34,525 nucleotides of DNA, from positions 1 through 34,525 of the forward strand of contig NZ_JOIY01000068.1 of the NCBI RefSeq assembly GCF_000720185.1. The letters run 5' to 3'. This stretch comes from Streptomyces sp. NRRL S-340. GTDB lineage: Bacteria > Actinomycetota > Actinomycetes > Streptomycetales > Streptomycetaceae. Every line of letters starts with the position of its first letter. The first letter of the stretch is position 1. A program made the position numbers and the translations under genes. A model generated the notes under the pieces. That model ran no database searches. It saw only the letters and a list, made by a program, of their open reading frames with translations, and had not been told where the DNA came from. Shown here one piece after another: positions 8,851-16,396 of this stretch.

Positions 8851-9053
8851 GCAACGGCTCCTGTGAGTCGGGCCCGGCCCGGGTCCGGCGCACGCCGAAG
8901 GGACCCGCATCCGGGGCGAGGGGGTGGAATCACCAGGCAATCTGCCGTACGCGGGGTGCGCCGGTCCATCGAGGATTTCTTAATCACGGCCACAGCTTTC
9001 CTTCACGCCGTCCGGAAGCGGCCCACGACACGGCCGGGCCGTCGGGGTCCCCG
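8851..9053 (-). promoter_or_regulatory. tdh-kbl upstream region
   Basis: No gene is visible here. A possible minus-strand promoter is TGGACC (8968-8963) and CAGATT (8944-8939) with an 18-bp spacer, giving a leader of about 80 nt. Just upstream, 8974-8985 reads GATTTCTTAATC, an AT-rich imperfect palindrome that stands out in this GC-rich DNA and could be an Lrp/AsnC- or LysR-type site. The repeat array at 9054-9185 follows. Confidence 0.35.
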
Positions 9054-9185
9054 ACCGGTTCAGCCCGGCGGCGGACCCTCGGCTCCCTGGCCGCTTCCGC
9101 CCGGCGGCGGACCCTCAGGACTCTGACCGCTTCCGCCCGGCGGCGGACCCTCGGGACTCTGACGGGTTCAGCCCGGCAGCGGGCC
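9054..9185. repeat. 36-bp tandem repeat overlapping the 3' end of the GAF gene
   Basis: CCCGGCGGCGGACC-like cores start at 9064, 9100, 9136 and 9172, an exact 36-bp period, with flanking sequence also repeated. The fourth core encodes the last codons of the GAF gene. On its strand and in its frame the repeats would read GPPPGGSGQSPE, a 12-residue unit, but the GAF stop TGA (9170-9168) replaces the GGA found at the same place in the next two units. The outermost copy also has TGA at 9062-9060. Confidence 0.9.
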
Positions 9186-9815
9186 GTCGGGGCCGTCCAC
9201 CGCCTCGCGCCGCCGCAGCCGCCGGCTCAGTTCGTCCGCCGCCGCCTTGATGGTGTCGAGTCCCTCCCGGCCCCACGGCCGCGGCTCGACGTCGACGACG
9301 CACACCGTGCCCAGCACCAGGCCCGCGCTGTCGAGGAGCGGCGCCCCGAGGTAGGACCGGATGCCGAACTCGTCGACGACCGCGTTGCCCGCGAAGCGCG
9401 GGTAGTCACGGACGTCCTCCAGCACCAGCGCCTTCCCCCGGGCCAGCACGTGGGGGCAGAACCCGTGGTCACGGGCGAGGCGGCGGCCCAGTTCCCGCCG
9501 GATCCCCTCACCGCCTGCCGCATCGCCCGGGCCGGCCGGTCCCACCGCTGCGACCGGCGCCGGCGCGTCCACGTCCAGGACGTCACGGGACGGCCGGTGC
9601 AGACCGGCGAAGAACTGCCCTTGCTCGCCAGGGAAGTTGACCATGGCGTAGGGCGCTCGGGTGCGGCCGGCGAGCCGGTCCGCGAAGGCGTCGAGAGCCG
9701 GTTCGGCCCGCTCGCCCAGCCCCAGCCGGCGCAACCGCCGGGCCCGGGCGGGCCCTTCCTTGTCCTCCGGGGTGAGCAGCAGGCGACCTGCCGGGCGGGG
9801 CGGGTCGTAGGTCAT
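9168..9815 (-). CDS. GAF domain protein downstream of the conservon
   Basis: This 215-residue protein contains one GAF domain. The core runs from LDAFADRLAGRTRAPYAMVNFPGEQGQFFAGLH to GIRSYLGAPLLDSAGLVLGTVCVVDVEPRPWG, the typical GAF ending where a pocket residue pattern YLGxPL and LGTVCVVD is conserved. No output domain is present, so it is a stand-alone sensor or partner protein, probably for the upstream conservon. The ATG at 9815 has GGAG seven bases upstream and lies 79 bp after the cvnD stop. The C-terminus ends GPLPG at the edge of a 36-bp repeat, and an ancestral longer Gly/Pro tail is possible. The ligand cannot be predicted. Confidence 0.87.
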   Translation of the reverse strand: MTYDPPRPAGRLLLTPEDKEGPARARRLRRLGLGERAEPALDAFADRLAGRTRAPYAMVNFPGEQGQFFAGLHRPSRDVLDVDAPAPVAAVGPAGPGDAAGGEGIRRELGRRLARDHGFCPHVLARGKALVLEDVRDYPRFAGNAVVDEFGIRSYLGAPLLDSAGLVLGTVCVVDVEPRPWGREGLDTIKAAADELSRRLRRREAVDGPDGPLPG

Positions 9816-9894
9816 GACCGGACTCCGGCGCTGCGGGCGTGTGTCGGGTACGGGCGTGTCATGTGCGGGCTCCGGGACGGGGTGGGGTCGGGCA

Positions 9895-10536
9895 TCACAG
9901 GTGGGCGCCGTGACTCGGCGCGGGCGCGGGCGCGTGGGCGATGAGGTGGCGTACCAGGGTCAGCAGGGTCTGGACGCCCGAACTGGAGATGCGGGCGTCG
10001 CAGCGCACGACGGGGATCTCCGGGTCGAGGTCGAGCGCGGCGCGGACCTCCTGCGGGGCGTAGCGGTGGGCGCCGTCGAACTCGTTGACGGCGACGATGA
10101 AGGCGAGGCCGCGCCGCTCGAAGAAGTCGACGGCGGCGAAGCACTCCTCCAGGCGGCGGGTGTCGGCGAGGATCACCGCGCCGAGGGCGCCCTCCGACAG
10201 CTCGTCCCACATGAACCAGAACCGCTCCTGGCCGGGTGTGCCGAACAGGTACAGCACGTGCCGCGGATCGAGGGTGATGCGTCCGAAGTCCATCGCCACG
10301 GTCGTCTCGACCTTGTTCTCTACGCCGTCGAGGCTGTCCGTGTCCGCGCCCGCCGTGGTGAGCAGTTCCTCCGTGCTGAGCGGCGCGATCTCGCTCACGG
10401 CGCCGACGAAGGTGGTCTTGCCCACCCCGAACCCGCCCGCCACCAGGATCTTGAGCGCGGTGGGGAAGGGATCGGTGCGGCCCTCGCGGCCGTCCGCACG
10501 GCCGTCGTCGTAGTCAGAGCTGTCGTCGTAGTCCAT
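9895..10536 (-). CDS. cvnD: Conservon GTPase CvnD
   Basis: This 213-residue Ras/Mgl-like small GTPase has G1 GGFGVGKTT (34-42), G3 FGTPGQERF (98-106), and a G4-like VNEFDG in place of NKxD. The first 25 residues are acidic and low complexity. It is the fourth member of a conservon, a Streptomyces operon type whose products form a membrane-associated complex resembling a eukaryotic G-protein pathway. The ATG at 10536 has GGAGGC eight bases upstream and overlaps the end of cvnC by 23 bp, the usual conservon arrangement and a sign of translational coupling. CvnB and CvnC probably modulate its nucleotide state. Confidence 0.95.
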   Translation of the reverse strand: MDYDDSSDYDDGRADGREGRTDPFPTALKILVAGGFGVGKTTFVGAVSEIAPLSTEELLTTAGADTDSLDGVENKVETTVAMDFGRITLDPRHVLYLFGTPGQERFWFMWDELSEGALGAVILADTRRLEECFAAVDFFERRGLAFIVAVNEFDGAHRYAPQEVRAALDLDPEIPVVRCDARISSSGVQTLLTLVRHLIAHAPAPAPSHGAHL

Positions 10537-10891
10537 CGAGCACTGCCTCCAGAAGAGCCCGGTCGGTGGGATGGTGGTGGGTGACGGGCGGTTTGGTGGT
10601 CAGGGCGCCGCAGTCGACCAGGTCGGAGAGCAGCACTTTGGCCACCGCCGCAGGCAGCTTCAGATGGGCGGCCACCTCGGCCACCGAGACCGGGCACAGG
10701 CACAGGTCGAGTGCCTGGCCGTGCTCGGGTCCGAGGTAGCCCAGTGGCGTCACCCCGGTCGCCATCACCTGCGACATGAGGTCGAGCGCGACACTGGGCC
10801 GGGTGCGGCCGTTGCTGACCGTGAAGGGGCGCACCAGCCGCCCGGCCGCGTCGTCGAGCCAGGGCCCGTCACCTGCCGTCGCCGCGCTCAA
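10514..10891 (-). CDS. cvnC: Conservon protein CvnC (DUF742)
   Basis: This 125-residue protein matches DUF742: GRLVRPFTVSNGRTRP near the N-terminus, LDLMSQV, LGPEHGQALDLC, a winged-helix-like PVSVAEVAAHLKLPAAVAKVLLSDLVDCGALTT, and LLEAVLDGLRRQL. The start is an inferred TTG at 10891 overlapping the cvnB stop as TTGA, with GAGG just upstream. The open frame extends further upstream but only through cvnB sequence in another frame. The terminal segment resembles an HTH, but DNA binding is not demonstrated for the family. It acts with CvnA, B and D. Confidence 0.92.
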   Translation of the reverse strand: MSAATAGDGPWLDDAAGRLVRPFTVSNGRTRPSVALDLMSQVMATGVTPLGYLGPEHGQALDLCLCPVSVAEVAAHLKLPAAVAKVLLSDLVDCGALTTKPPVTHHHPTDRALLEAVLDGLRRQL

Positions 10892-11322
10892 GGCCTCAGC
10901 GCCGGGGGTTCGGCACTGTGCTGGCGGGGCGCGGTCACCAGGTAGGGACGGACGCTCTTGACCAGCATCGCCATCTCGTATCCGAGCACCGCCGCGTCGG
11001 CCTCCCGGCCGGCGAGCACGGCGAGGCAGGTGCCGGAGCCGGCGGTGGTGACGAACAGCAGGGTCGAGTCGAGTTCGACGACGACCTGCCGTACGTCGCC
11101 GCCGTCGCCGAACCGGATGCCGGCGCTGCGGCCGAGGGAGTAGAGGCCGGAGGCCAGCGCGGCCATGTGGTCGGCGCTGTCGGGGTCGAGGCCGTGCACG
11201 GACTTGACCAGCCCGTCGCAGGACAGCAGGACCGCGCTGGTCGTGTGCGGTACGCGCTGCACGAGGCCGCTCATGAGCCAGTCGAGGTCGGAGACATGGC
11301 CGGTCGGCGCATCGCTCGCCAT
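10888..11322 (-). CDS. cvnB: Conservon roadblock/LC7 protein CvnB
   Basis: This 144-residue protein has the Roadblock/LC7 fold: DLDWLMSGLVQRVPHTTSAVLLSCDGLVKSVHG, then the ADHMAALASGLYSLGRSAG helix and the paired strands RQVVVELDSTLLFVTTAGSGTCLAVLA. Such proteins (compare MglB) regulate small GTPases, here presumably CvnD. The ATG at 11322 is preferred because it has AAGGAG upstream and starts just before the domain. An alternative ATG at 11436 overlaps the cvnA stop (ATGA) and would add 38 Pro/Thr/Ala-rich residues. Both starts could be used. Confidence 0.93.
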   Translation of the reverse strand: MASDAPTGHVSDLDWLMSGLVQRVPHTTSAVLLSCDGLVKSVHGLDPDSADHMAALASGLYSLGRSAGIRFGDGGDVRQVVVELDSTLLFVTTAGSGTCLAVLAGREADAAVLGYEMAMLVKSVRPYLVTAPRQHSAEPPALRP

Positions 11323-11432
11323 GGTGGATCGACTCCTTGGGGTACGAAGGTCTGCGGGGCCGCTGGGGGCGGCGGTGGGGGTGAGAGGGGAAGCGGTGAG
11401 GGGTGCGGGGGTGGCCGCGACGGCAGGGGTGG

Positions 11433-14003
11433 TCATCCGGCGGGTGCGCTCCCGTCGTGGCGTACGACCGGGGCCGCGGGCCGCGGCTGTGCCGGTGACG
11501 GCGGGAGCGGTGACGCGGCCTGTGACGGACCCGCGTCCGGGGGCGGCGCGAGGCCCGGGCCGGGTGGCACGTCCGGTTCCGCGTCCGCGGGGGCAGCGTG
11601 CGGTGCGTGCTCACCCGTCGGCGCGGGCCCACGCAGGTCCGGGGAGACCCAGGGCTCCGGGGAGGCCGCGGCGGACGGGAGGCCGGGACCGGCCGGGGAA
11701 ACCGCGTCCGGCAGGAACGGAGCCCGGCGTTGCTGGGTCTCGGCGAGCACGATACCGCGCTGGAAGGCGGCCATCAGACCGGGGTCGTGGCCCGCGACGT
11801 CCTCGCTGTCCTGCCGGGGCGCCGCCGGGCCGCCGCGCAACTGGGGCACGAGGTGCTGCTGCGCGCGGCGCCGGGGCAGCTGGGGCGGCCGGTCCATGGT
11901 GCCGCGCACCATGCCGTCCCCGCGCGGAACGGGCAGGGTTCCCGCGTGTTCGGCGACGGCGGCCCGGTCCTCGGGGCGGATGCCGGGCACCGCCTCCGAC
12001 GGATTCGCCCGCCCGTGCCCGGCGCCGCGTCGCGGCAGGGGCGCCGGCCCGCCCCCGCCGGGCGGGGCATAGGGCCCGGCCGCGGAAGTGCCGTCGGCCG
12101 GGGAGGGGAGGACCGAACGCGGGTGTTCGCTCTGCCCGGCCGGCGCGGGGATCACTGAACCCTCCTGCCCGGGCGGTACGGCGGTCGGGCTGCCGCCGTC
12201 CTGCCCGCAGGGCGCGCTGTCCGCGAGGGCGTCGCGTCCGGAAGGCACGGAGGTCCCGCTGCCGTCCCGCCCGGCAGGTACCGAGGCCGCCAGGCCGTCA
12301 TGTCCGAAGGGCGCGGGGACCGCCAGGGCGTCGCGTCCGGAAGGCACGGAGGCCCCGCTGCCGTCCCGCCCGGCAGGTACCGAGGCCGCCAGGCCGTCAT
12401 GTCCGAAGGGCGCGGGGACCGCCAGGGCGTCGCGCCCGAAAGGCACGGAGGCCCCGCTGCCGTCCCGCCCCGACGGTACCGAGGCCGCCGAAGTGTCGTG
12501 CCCGGGCGGTACGACGGCCAGGGCGGTCTCGTGTCCGGACGGTGCGGGGTGCGCGTCGGCGGGGTGCGCGGCGGAGACGGCCGGGTACGGCGGCGGTACC
12601 GGAGCCTGGGGCACTCCGCTCGCCGCGTCCGTTCGCGCCTCGGCCTCCGTTGGAACGTCCGCACCCGGGGGCCTTTCGGCACCGGCTCGCGTCTCCGTTT
12701 CCCGGGGAACGTGCGCACCCGGCCGGACCCCGGCCCCGCCGCCCGGAGCGGCGAGTGCCGACCCCGCTGACCCGGCCCCCGCCTCTCCCGGCCCGGTCTC
12801 CGCCCCGAGCAGTGCCTGCGGCACCACGAGCACGGCCTGCACACCGCCGTAGATGTTGGTCTGCAGCCGGACGGTGATCCCGTGCCGCCGGGCGAGCTGG
12901 GACACCACGAACAGCCCGATACGGCCGTCCGCGAGCAGGCTGGCCACGTTGACCTGGTCCGGGTCGGCCAGCAGGGCGTTCATCCGCACCTGCTCGCCGA
13001 CCGGCATGCCCAGGCCCCGGTCCTCCACCTCCACGGCGAGCCCGGAGGTCACGAGGCCCGCGCGCAGCAGGACCTGGGTGTGCGGTGCCGAGAACACCGT
13101 GGCGTTCTCGACGAGTTCGGCCAGCAGATGGATGACGTCGGCGACGGCGTGGCCGCGCAGCCGGCCGTCGATCGGCGGGACGAGCTTGACCCGCGAGTAC
13201 TGCTCGACCTCGGCGATGGCGGAGCGCAGCACCTCGGTCATGGAGACGGGACGGCTCCACTGGCGGCGGGACACGGCACCGCCGAGGACGGCGAGGTTCT
13301 CGGCGTGGCGGCGGATGCGGGTGGCGAGGTGGTCGACGTGGAAGAGACCCTTGAGCAGCTCAGGGTCCTCGATCTCGTTCTCCAGCTCGTCGAGGATGGA
13401 GATCTCGCGGTGCACCAGGGACTGGAGGCGCCGGGCGAGGTTGACGAAGACCTCCAGCTTCTGTTCGCTGCCCGCCTGGCTGGAGAGCTGGGCGGCCTGC
13501 ACGACGGCGGTGACCGCGCCCTCGTGGGCGCGGGCCAGGTCAGCGGCGAGCAGCTCGAACTCGTCGGCGTCGGCGGGCGGACCGCCGCGCGGTTTGCGCT
13601 GCGGCGGGGCTTCGCCGTGCCGCAGGGAGTCGACGAGCGCGTGCAGATCGGCTTCGCGGCGCACGGTGCTGCGGCGCAGCGCGTCGAGGCGCTCGTGCAC
13701 GGACCTGGCCGCACGCCCGGCGGCGACGGCGGCGGCCGCGATGCCCGCGAGCGTCACCGCCAGCGCCCCCGCGAGCACCGCCCACAGGGCGGGACCGGGC
13801 CGTGCGCCGGTGGAGCGCACCGTGAAGAGCACGGCCGCGCCCGCGCCGAGTGCCACCGCGACCGGCGGCAGCACCGCGAGGCGCAGCAGTTGGGGCCGTA
13901 TGCGGGTCTCGGGCAGCGAGGGGACGGGGTGGGCGACCGGCCGCCCGTGCCGTCCGCCCTCACGGCGGTCTGCACGGGCGGCCGGTGCGCGGAGGTGAGA
14001 CAT
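11433..14003 (-). CDS. cvnA: Conservon sensor-kinase-like protein CvnA
   Basis: This 856-residue membrane protein has two hydrophobic segments near the N-terminus (LLRLAVLPPVAVALGAGAAV and LWAVLAGALAVTLAGIAAAA), a helical linker, and a HATPase_c ATP-binding domain (LLAELVENATVFSAPHT, then VEDRGLGMP, then GRIGLFVVSQLARRHG). In conservons this is the histidine-kinase-like receptor that recruits CvnB, C and D. No clear phosphoacceptor His box was found. The final ~430 residues are a Pro/Gly/Ala/Ser-rich disordered tail that includes a 33-residue repeat (see 12227-12490). The ATG at 14003 is preferred, with GAGGAA just upstream and the family-like MSHLRAP; an upstream ATG at 14123 would add 40 residues. 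Confidence 0.93.
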   Translation of the reverse strand: MSHLRAPAARADRREGGRHGRPVAHPVPSLPETRIRPQLLRLAVLPPVAVALGAGAAVLFTVRSTGARPGPALWAVLAGALAVTLAGIAAAAVAAGRAARSVHERLDALRRSTVRREADLHALVDSLRHGEAPPQRKPRGGPPADADEFELLAADLARAHEGAVTAVVQAAQLSSQAGSEQKLEVFVNLARRLQSLVHREISILDELENEIEDPELLKGLFHVDHLATRIRRHAENLAVLGGAVSRRQWSRPVSMTEVLRSAIAEVEQYSRVKLVPPIDGRLRGHAVADVIHLLAELVENATVFSAPHTQVLLRAGLVTSGLAVEVEDRGLGMPVGEQVRMNALLADPDQVNVASLLADGRIGLFVVSQLARRHGITVRLQTNIYGGVQAVLVVPQALLGAETGPGEAGAGSAGSALAAPGGGAGVRPGAHVPRETETRAGAERPPGADVPTEAEARTDAASGVPQAPVPPPYPAVSAAHPADAHPAPSGHETALAVVPPGHDTSAASVPSGRDGSGASVPFGRDALAVPAPFGHDGLAASVPAGRDGSGASVPSGRDALAVPAPFGHDGLAASVPAGRDGSGTSVPSGRDALADSAPCGQDGGSPTAVPPGQEGSVIPAPAGQSEHPRSVLPSPADGTSAAGPYAPPGGGGPAPLPRRGAGHGRANPSEAVPGIRPEDRAAVAEHAGTLPVPRGDGMVRGTMDRPPQLPRRRAQQHLVPQLRGGPAAPRQDSEDVAGHDPGLMAAFQRGIVLAETQQRRAPFLPDAVSPAGPGLPSAAASPEPWVSPDLRGPAPTGEHAPHAAPADAEPDVPPGPGLAPPPDAGPSQAASPLPPSPAQPRPAAPVVRHDGSAPAG
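12227..12490. repeat. 99-bp tandem repeat in the CvnA tail
   Basis: Units begin at 12227, 12326 and 12425, an exact 99-bp period; the first two are nearly identical and the third is partial and diverged. In the cvnA frame each unit gives 33 residues built of smaller pieces of the type P-x-G-R/H-D (for example ASVPSGRDALAVPAPFGHDG). The multiple-of-three period keeps the frame open, so copy number can vary without disrupting the gene. Confidence 0.9.
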
Positions 14004-14553
14004 CTGTTCCTCGTACTGGTCCGTCGGGCCTGGGGGCTCGCGCGGGGGCGCGAGCGGGCATGCGCCATCGCTGTGCCGGTCGGCCAGGCCATGGAGAGCG
14101 CCTCTACGTCGTCCGGCGGACACTCACAGTAGTCACCAATGCATCATGTGCGATGAGCAGTCGGCGAAATCCCCCGGGGAGCGTCCCGCTCTGGTATGAG
14201 GCGTCGTACGGCAGACCGAAAACCCGGTATCGCGACGCCCTGTCCTCGACGGCCGATCCGTGACGCCGCCCGTGTCGCCGCCCGTGTCGCCCGAACCGCA
14301 GCGCCCGGGGCGTGGCGCCGCCGACCGCAGCACGCCGGACCATCACGGCCGGACCGCGACACCCGGACCGTGATGCCCGCCCGCGACACCCAGACCATGC
14401 ACCGCCGGCCACCCGACCGCCGAGCCGTGGCGGCCCGACCGCGACACCCGGGGCCAGGCACCGCCGGCCGCCCGGTGCCGTGCCGCAGGGGCCGGCCGTG
14501 GTCCAGTCGGCCGCGGCGGGCCCTGTTCAGGCTGAGGACCGTAAACCCACCGG
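14004..14553. other. Intergenic region between divergent cvnA and chitinase genes
   Basis: No convincing gene is present: open frames here lack ribosome sites and domain-like sequence. It holds an 11-bp palindrome GTCCGGCGGAC near 14115, a slightly AT-richer spot near 14135-14155 where the cvnA promoter may lie, a doubled CGCCGCCCGTGT at about 14265-14290, and scattered copies of CCGCGACACCC (14354, 14381, 14439), two of them followed by CACCGCCGGCC. These look like degenerate duplications. Confidence 0.6.
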
Positions 14554-14585
14554 ATTGGTCTAGTCCCATTTTGGTCCAGACCATT
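14554..14585 (+). promoter_or_regulatory. Tandem DasR-type (dre) operators of the chitinase gene
   Basis: ATTGGTCTAGTCCCAT (14554-14569) and TTTGGTCCAGACCATT (14570-14585) lie directly end to end. Both resemble the dre consensus ACTGGTCTAGACCACT bound by the GntR-family repressor DasR, and also the 12-bp direct repeats long known from Streptomyces chitinase promoters. The second is the better palindrome. The second abuts the -35 element, which fits repression relieved by N-acetylglucosamine metabolites. Confidence 0.85.
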
Positions 14586-14613
14586 GACCCGCCCGGTGAG
14601 CGGGCGCTATCCC
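14584..14613 (+). promoter_or_regulatory. Chitinase promoter
   Basis: TTGACC (14584-14589) and TATCCC (14608-14613) are separated by 18 bp. The -35 shares its first two bases with the downstream dre operator. A transcript from about 14620 would have a leader of about 60 nt. Confidence 0.6.
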
Positions 14614-14681
14614 ATACGCATCAACTCCTCTCCTCCGTACGGGAATCGGCGAACTCCCCACCTCCTCACACCGGGACTGAC

Positions 14682-16205
14682 ATGAGACTCATGCGTTCCT
14701 TCCGCGCGGTCCTCACCGCGGCCGTCACCACGGCGGCCTCGGTCGGCCTCGCCCTGACGGGCACCGGCACGGCACAGGCGGCGACACCGCTGCCCGCCCA
14801 CGTCTTCGCCCCCTACTTCGAGGCCTGGACCGGCGAGAGCCCGGCCGCCCTGGCCGCCCAGTCCGGTGCCAAACACCTGACGATGGCGTTCCTCCAGACC
14901 GCCTCCAAGGGCTCCTGCACGCCGTACTGGAACGGCGACAGCGGCATGCCGGTCTCCTCCTCGACCTTCGGCAGCGACATCAAGACGATCCAGGCCAACG
15001 GCGGGGACGTCATCCCGTCCTTCGGCGGCTACACGGCCGACACCACGGGCACCGAGATCGCCGACAGCTGCACCGACGTCCAGCAGATCGCCGCCGCGTA
15101 CGAGAAGGTCATCACGACCTACGACATCTCGCGGCTCGACATGGACATCGAGGCCGACTCCATCGACAACGCCGCCGCCATCGACCGCCGCAACAAGGCG
15201 ATCAAGCTGGTCCAGGACTGGGCGGCGGCCAACGGGCGCAAGGTGGAGTTCTCCTACACCGTGCCGACCACCACGCACGGCCCGGCCGACAACGGCGTCA
15301 AGCTGCTGCAGAACGCGGTGAGCAACGGCACCCGGGTCGACGTCGTCAACCTCATGACGTTCGACTACTACGACAACCAGTCCCACGACATGGCGAAGGA
15401 CACCCAGACCGCCGCCCAGGGCCTGGTCGACACGCTCGCCCAGCTCTACCCGGACAAGACCTCCGCGCAGCTGTGGAGCATGGTCGGCATCACCGAGATG
15501 CCGGGCGTCGACGACTTCGGACCGGCCGAGACCTTCAGCCTGGCCAACGCCACGACGGTCTACAACTGGGCCGTCTCCAAGGGCATCAACATGCTGTCCT
15601 TCTGGGCGCTCCAGCGCGACAACGGCGGTTGCGCGGGCGGCGCCGCCGCCGACAACTGCTCGGGCATCCAGCAGAACACCTGGGACTTCTCCCACATCTT
15701 CGAGCCGTTCACCAGCGGCAGCACCGCCCCGGCCGACGACTTCTCGGTGGCGCTCGGCTCATCCTCCGGGACCGTGACGGCGGGCCAGTCCACCACCGCC
15801 ACGGTGAAGACGGCCGTGACCAAGGGCAAGGCGCAGACGGTCGCCCTGAGCGTCAGCGGCGCCCCCGCGGGCGTCACCGCCTCGCTCAGCCCGGCCTCGG
15901 TCACGGCGGGCGGATCCGCGACGCTGACCCTCGCCACCACCTCGGCCGCGGTCTCGGGCACCTACACCCTCACCGTCACCGGTTCCAGCGCCTCCGGAAG
16001 CCACTCGGCGACGTACGCCCTGACCGTCACCGGCGGCAACGGCAACCAGTGCACCGCCGCCCCGTGGTCCAGGTCCGCGGTGTACACCGGCGGCCAGCAG
16101 GTCTCGTACAAGGGCCACAACTGGAAGGCCAAGTGGTGGACGACGGGCGAGGAGCCCGGCACCACCGGCGAGTGGGGCGTCTGGCAGGACCTCGGCGCCT
16201 GCTGA
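14682..16205 (+). CDS. Secreted GH18 chitinase with CBM5/12 domain
   Basis: This 507-residue secreted enzyme probably hydrolyses chitin. A signal peptide (MRLMRSFRAVL..., cleavage near AQA-AT at 33/34) precedes a GH18 barrel (about 38-345) of the PF-ChiA-like kind. The catalytic segment reads SRLDMDIE (150-157): D153, D155 and the acid E157 of DxxDxDxE are present, but the first Asp is Ser, as in that subfamily. An Ig-like domain (about 350-450) and a C-terminal chitin-binding CBM5/12 module with the AKWWT motif (456-507) follow. The ATG at 14682 begins the signal peptide; ATG 14691 is an alternative. The open frame continues upstream but has no signal-like start. DasR-type operators upstream suggest GlcNAc-responsive control. 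Confidence 0.94.
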   Translation: MRLMRSFRAVLTAAVTTAASVGLALTGTGTAQAATPLPAHVFAPYFEAWTGESPAALAAQSGAKHLTMAFLQTASKGSCTPYWNGDSGMPVSSSTFGSDIKTIQANGGDVIPSFGGYTADTTGTEIADSCTDVQQIAAAYEKVITTYDISRLDMDIEADSIDNAAAIDRRNKAIKLVQDWAAANGRKVEFSYTVPTTTHGPADNGVKLLQNAVSNGTRVDVVNLMTFDYYDNQSHDMAKDTQTAAQGLVDTLAQLYPDKTSAQLWSMVGITEMPGVDDFGPAETFSLANATTVYNWAVSKGINMLSFWALQRDNGGCAGGAAADNCSGIQQNTWDFSHIFEPFTSGSTAPADDFSVALGSSSGTVTAGQSTTATVKTAVTKGKAQTVALSVSGAPAGVTASLSPASVTAGGSATLTLATTSAAVSGTYTLTVTGSSASGSHSATYALTVTGGNGNQCTAAPWSRSAVYTGGQQVSYKGHNWKAKWWTTGEEPGTTGEWGVWQDLGAC

Positions 16206-16231
16206 TCCCTCCCCCGGCCCCGCACATGAGC

Positions 16232-16281
16232 CGAGTGGCCCGGAGTCCGCCCCCGAACGGGCGCGGCCCCCGGGCCACTCG
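16232..16281. terminator. Bidirectional terminator between chitinase and lipoprotein genes
   Basis: CGAGTGGCCCGG (16232-16243) pairs perfectly with CCGGGCCACTCG (16270-16281), with further CGCCC/GGGCG pairing in the 26-nt interior. It begins 26 bp after the chitinase stop and faces the convergent lipoprotein gene. Confidence 0.75.
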
Positions 16282-16300
16282 CGCGCACCACTGCTCTCAG

Positions 16301-16396
16301 CAGCGCCGGGCCTGAGCGAGACCAGCACCGCCGGGCCTCCGCCGGACGAGCACCGCCGGGCCTTTGCCGGATCAGTACCGCTGGGCCTTCGTCAGG
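16301..16396. repeat. 25-bp tandem repeat overlapping the lipoprotein stop
   Basis: Four copies with cores like CACCGCCGGGCCT begin at 16301, 16326, 16351 and 16376. The last copy contains the stop and final codons of the minus-strand lipoprotein gene (TKAQRY). The other three are outside the gene. The 25-bp period is not a codon multiple, so copies beyond the stop cannot extend the frame. Confidence 0.88.

Noticed and set aside
9064..9188. 36-bp repeats as a CRISPR array
   Set aside because: The repeats are directly adjacent with no unique spacers, and there are no cas genes.
14196..14681. N-terminal extension of the chitinase frame
   Set aside because: The extension is Arg/Pro-rich, contains the promoter and operator sites, and would place the signal peptide internally.
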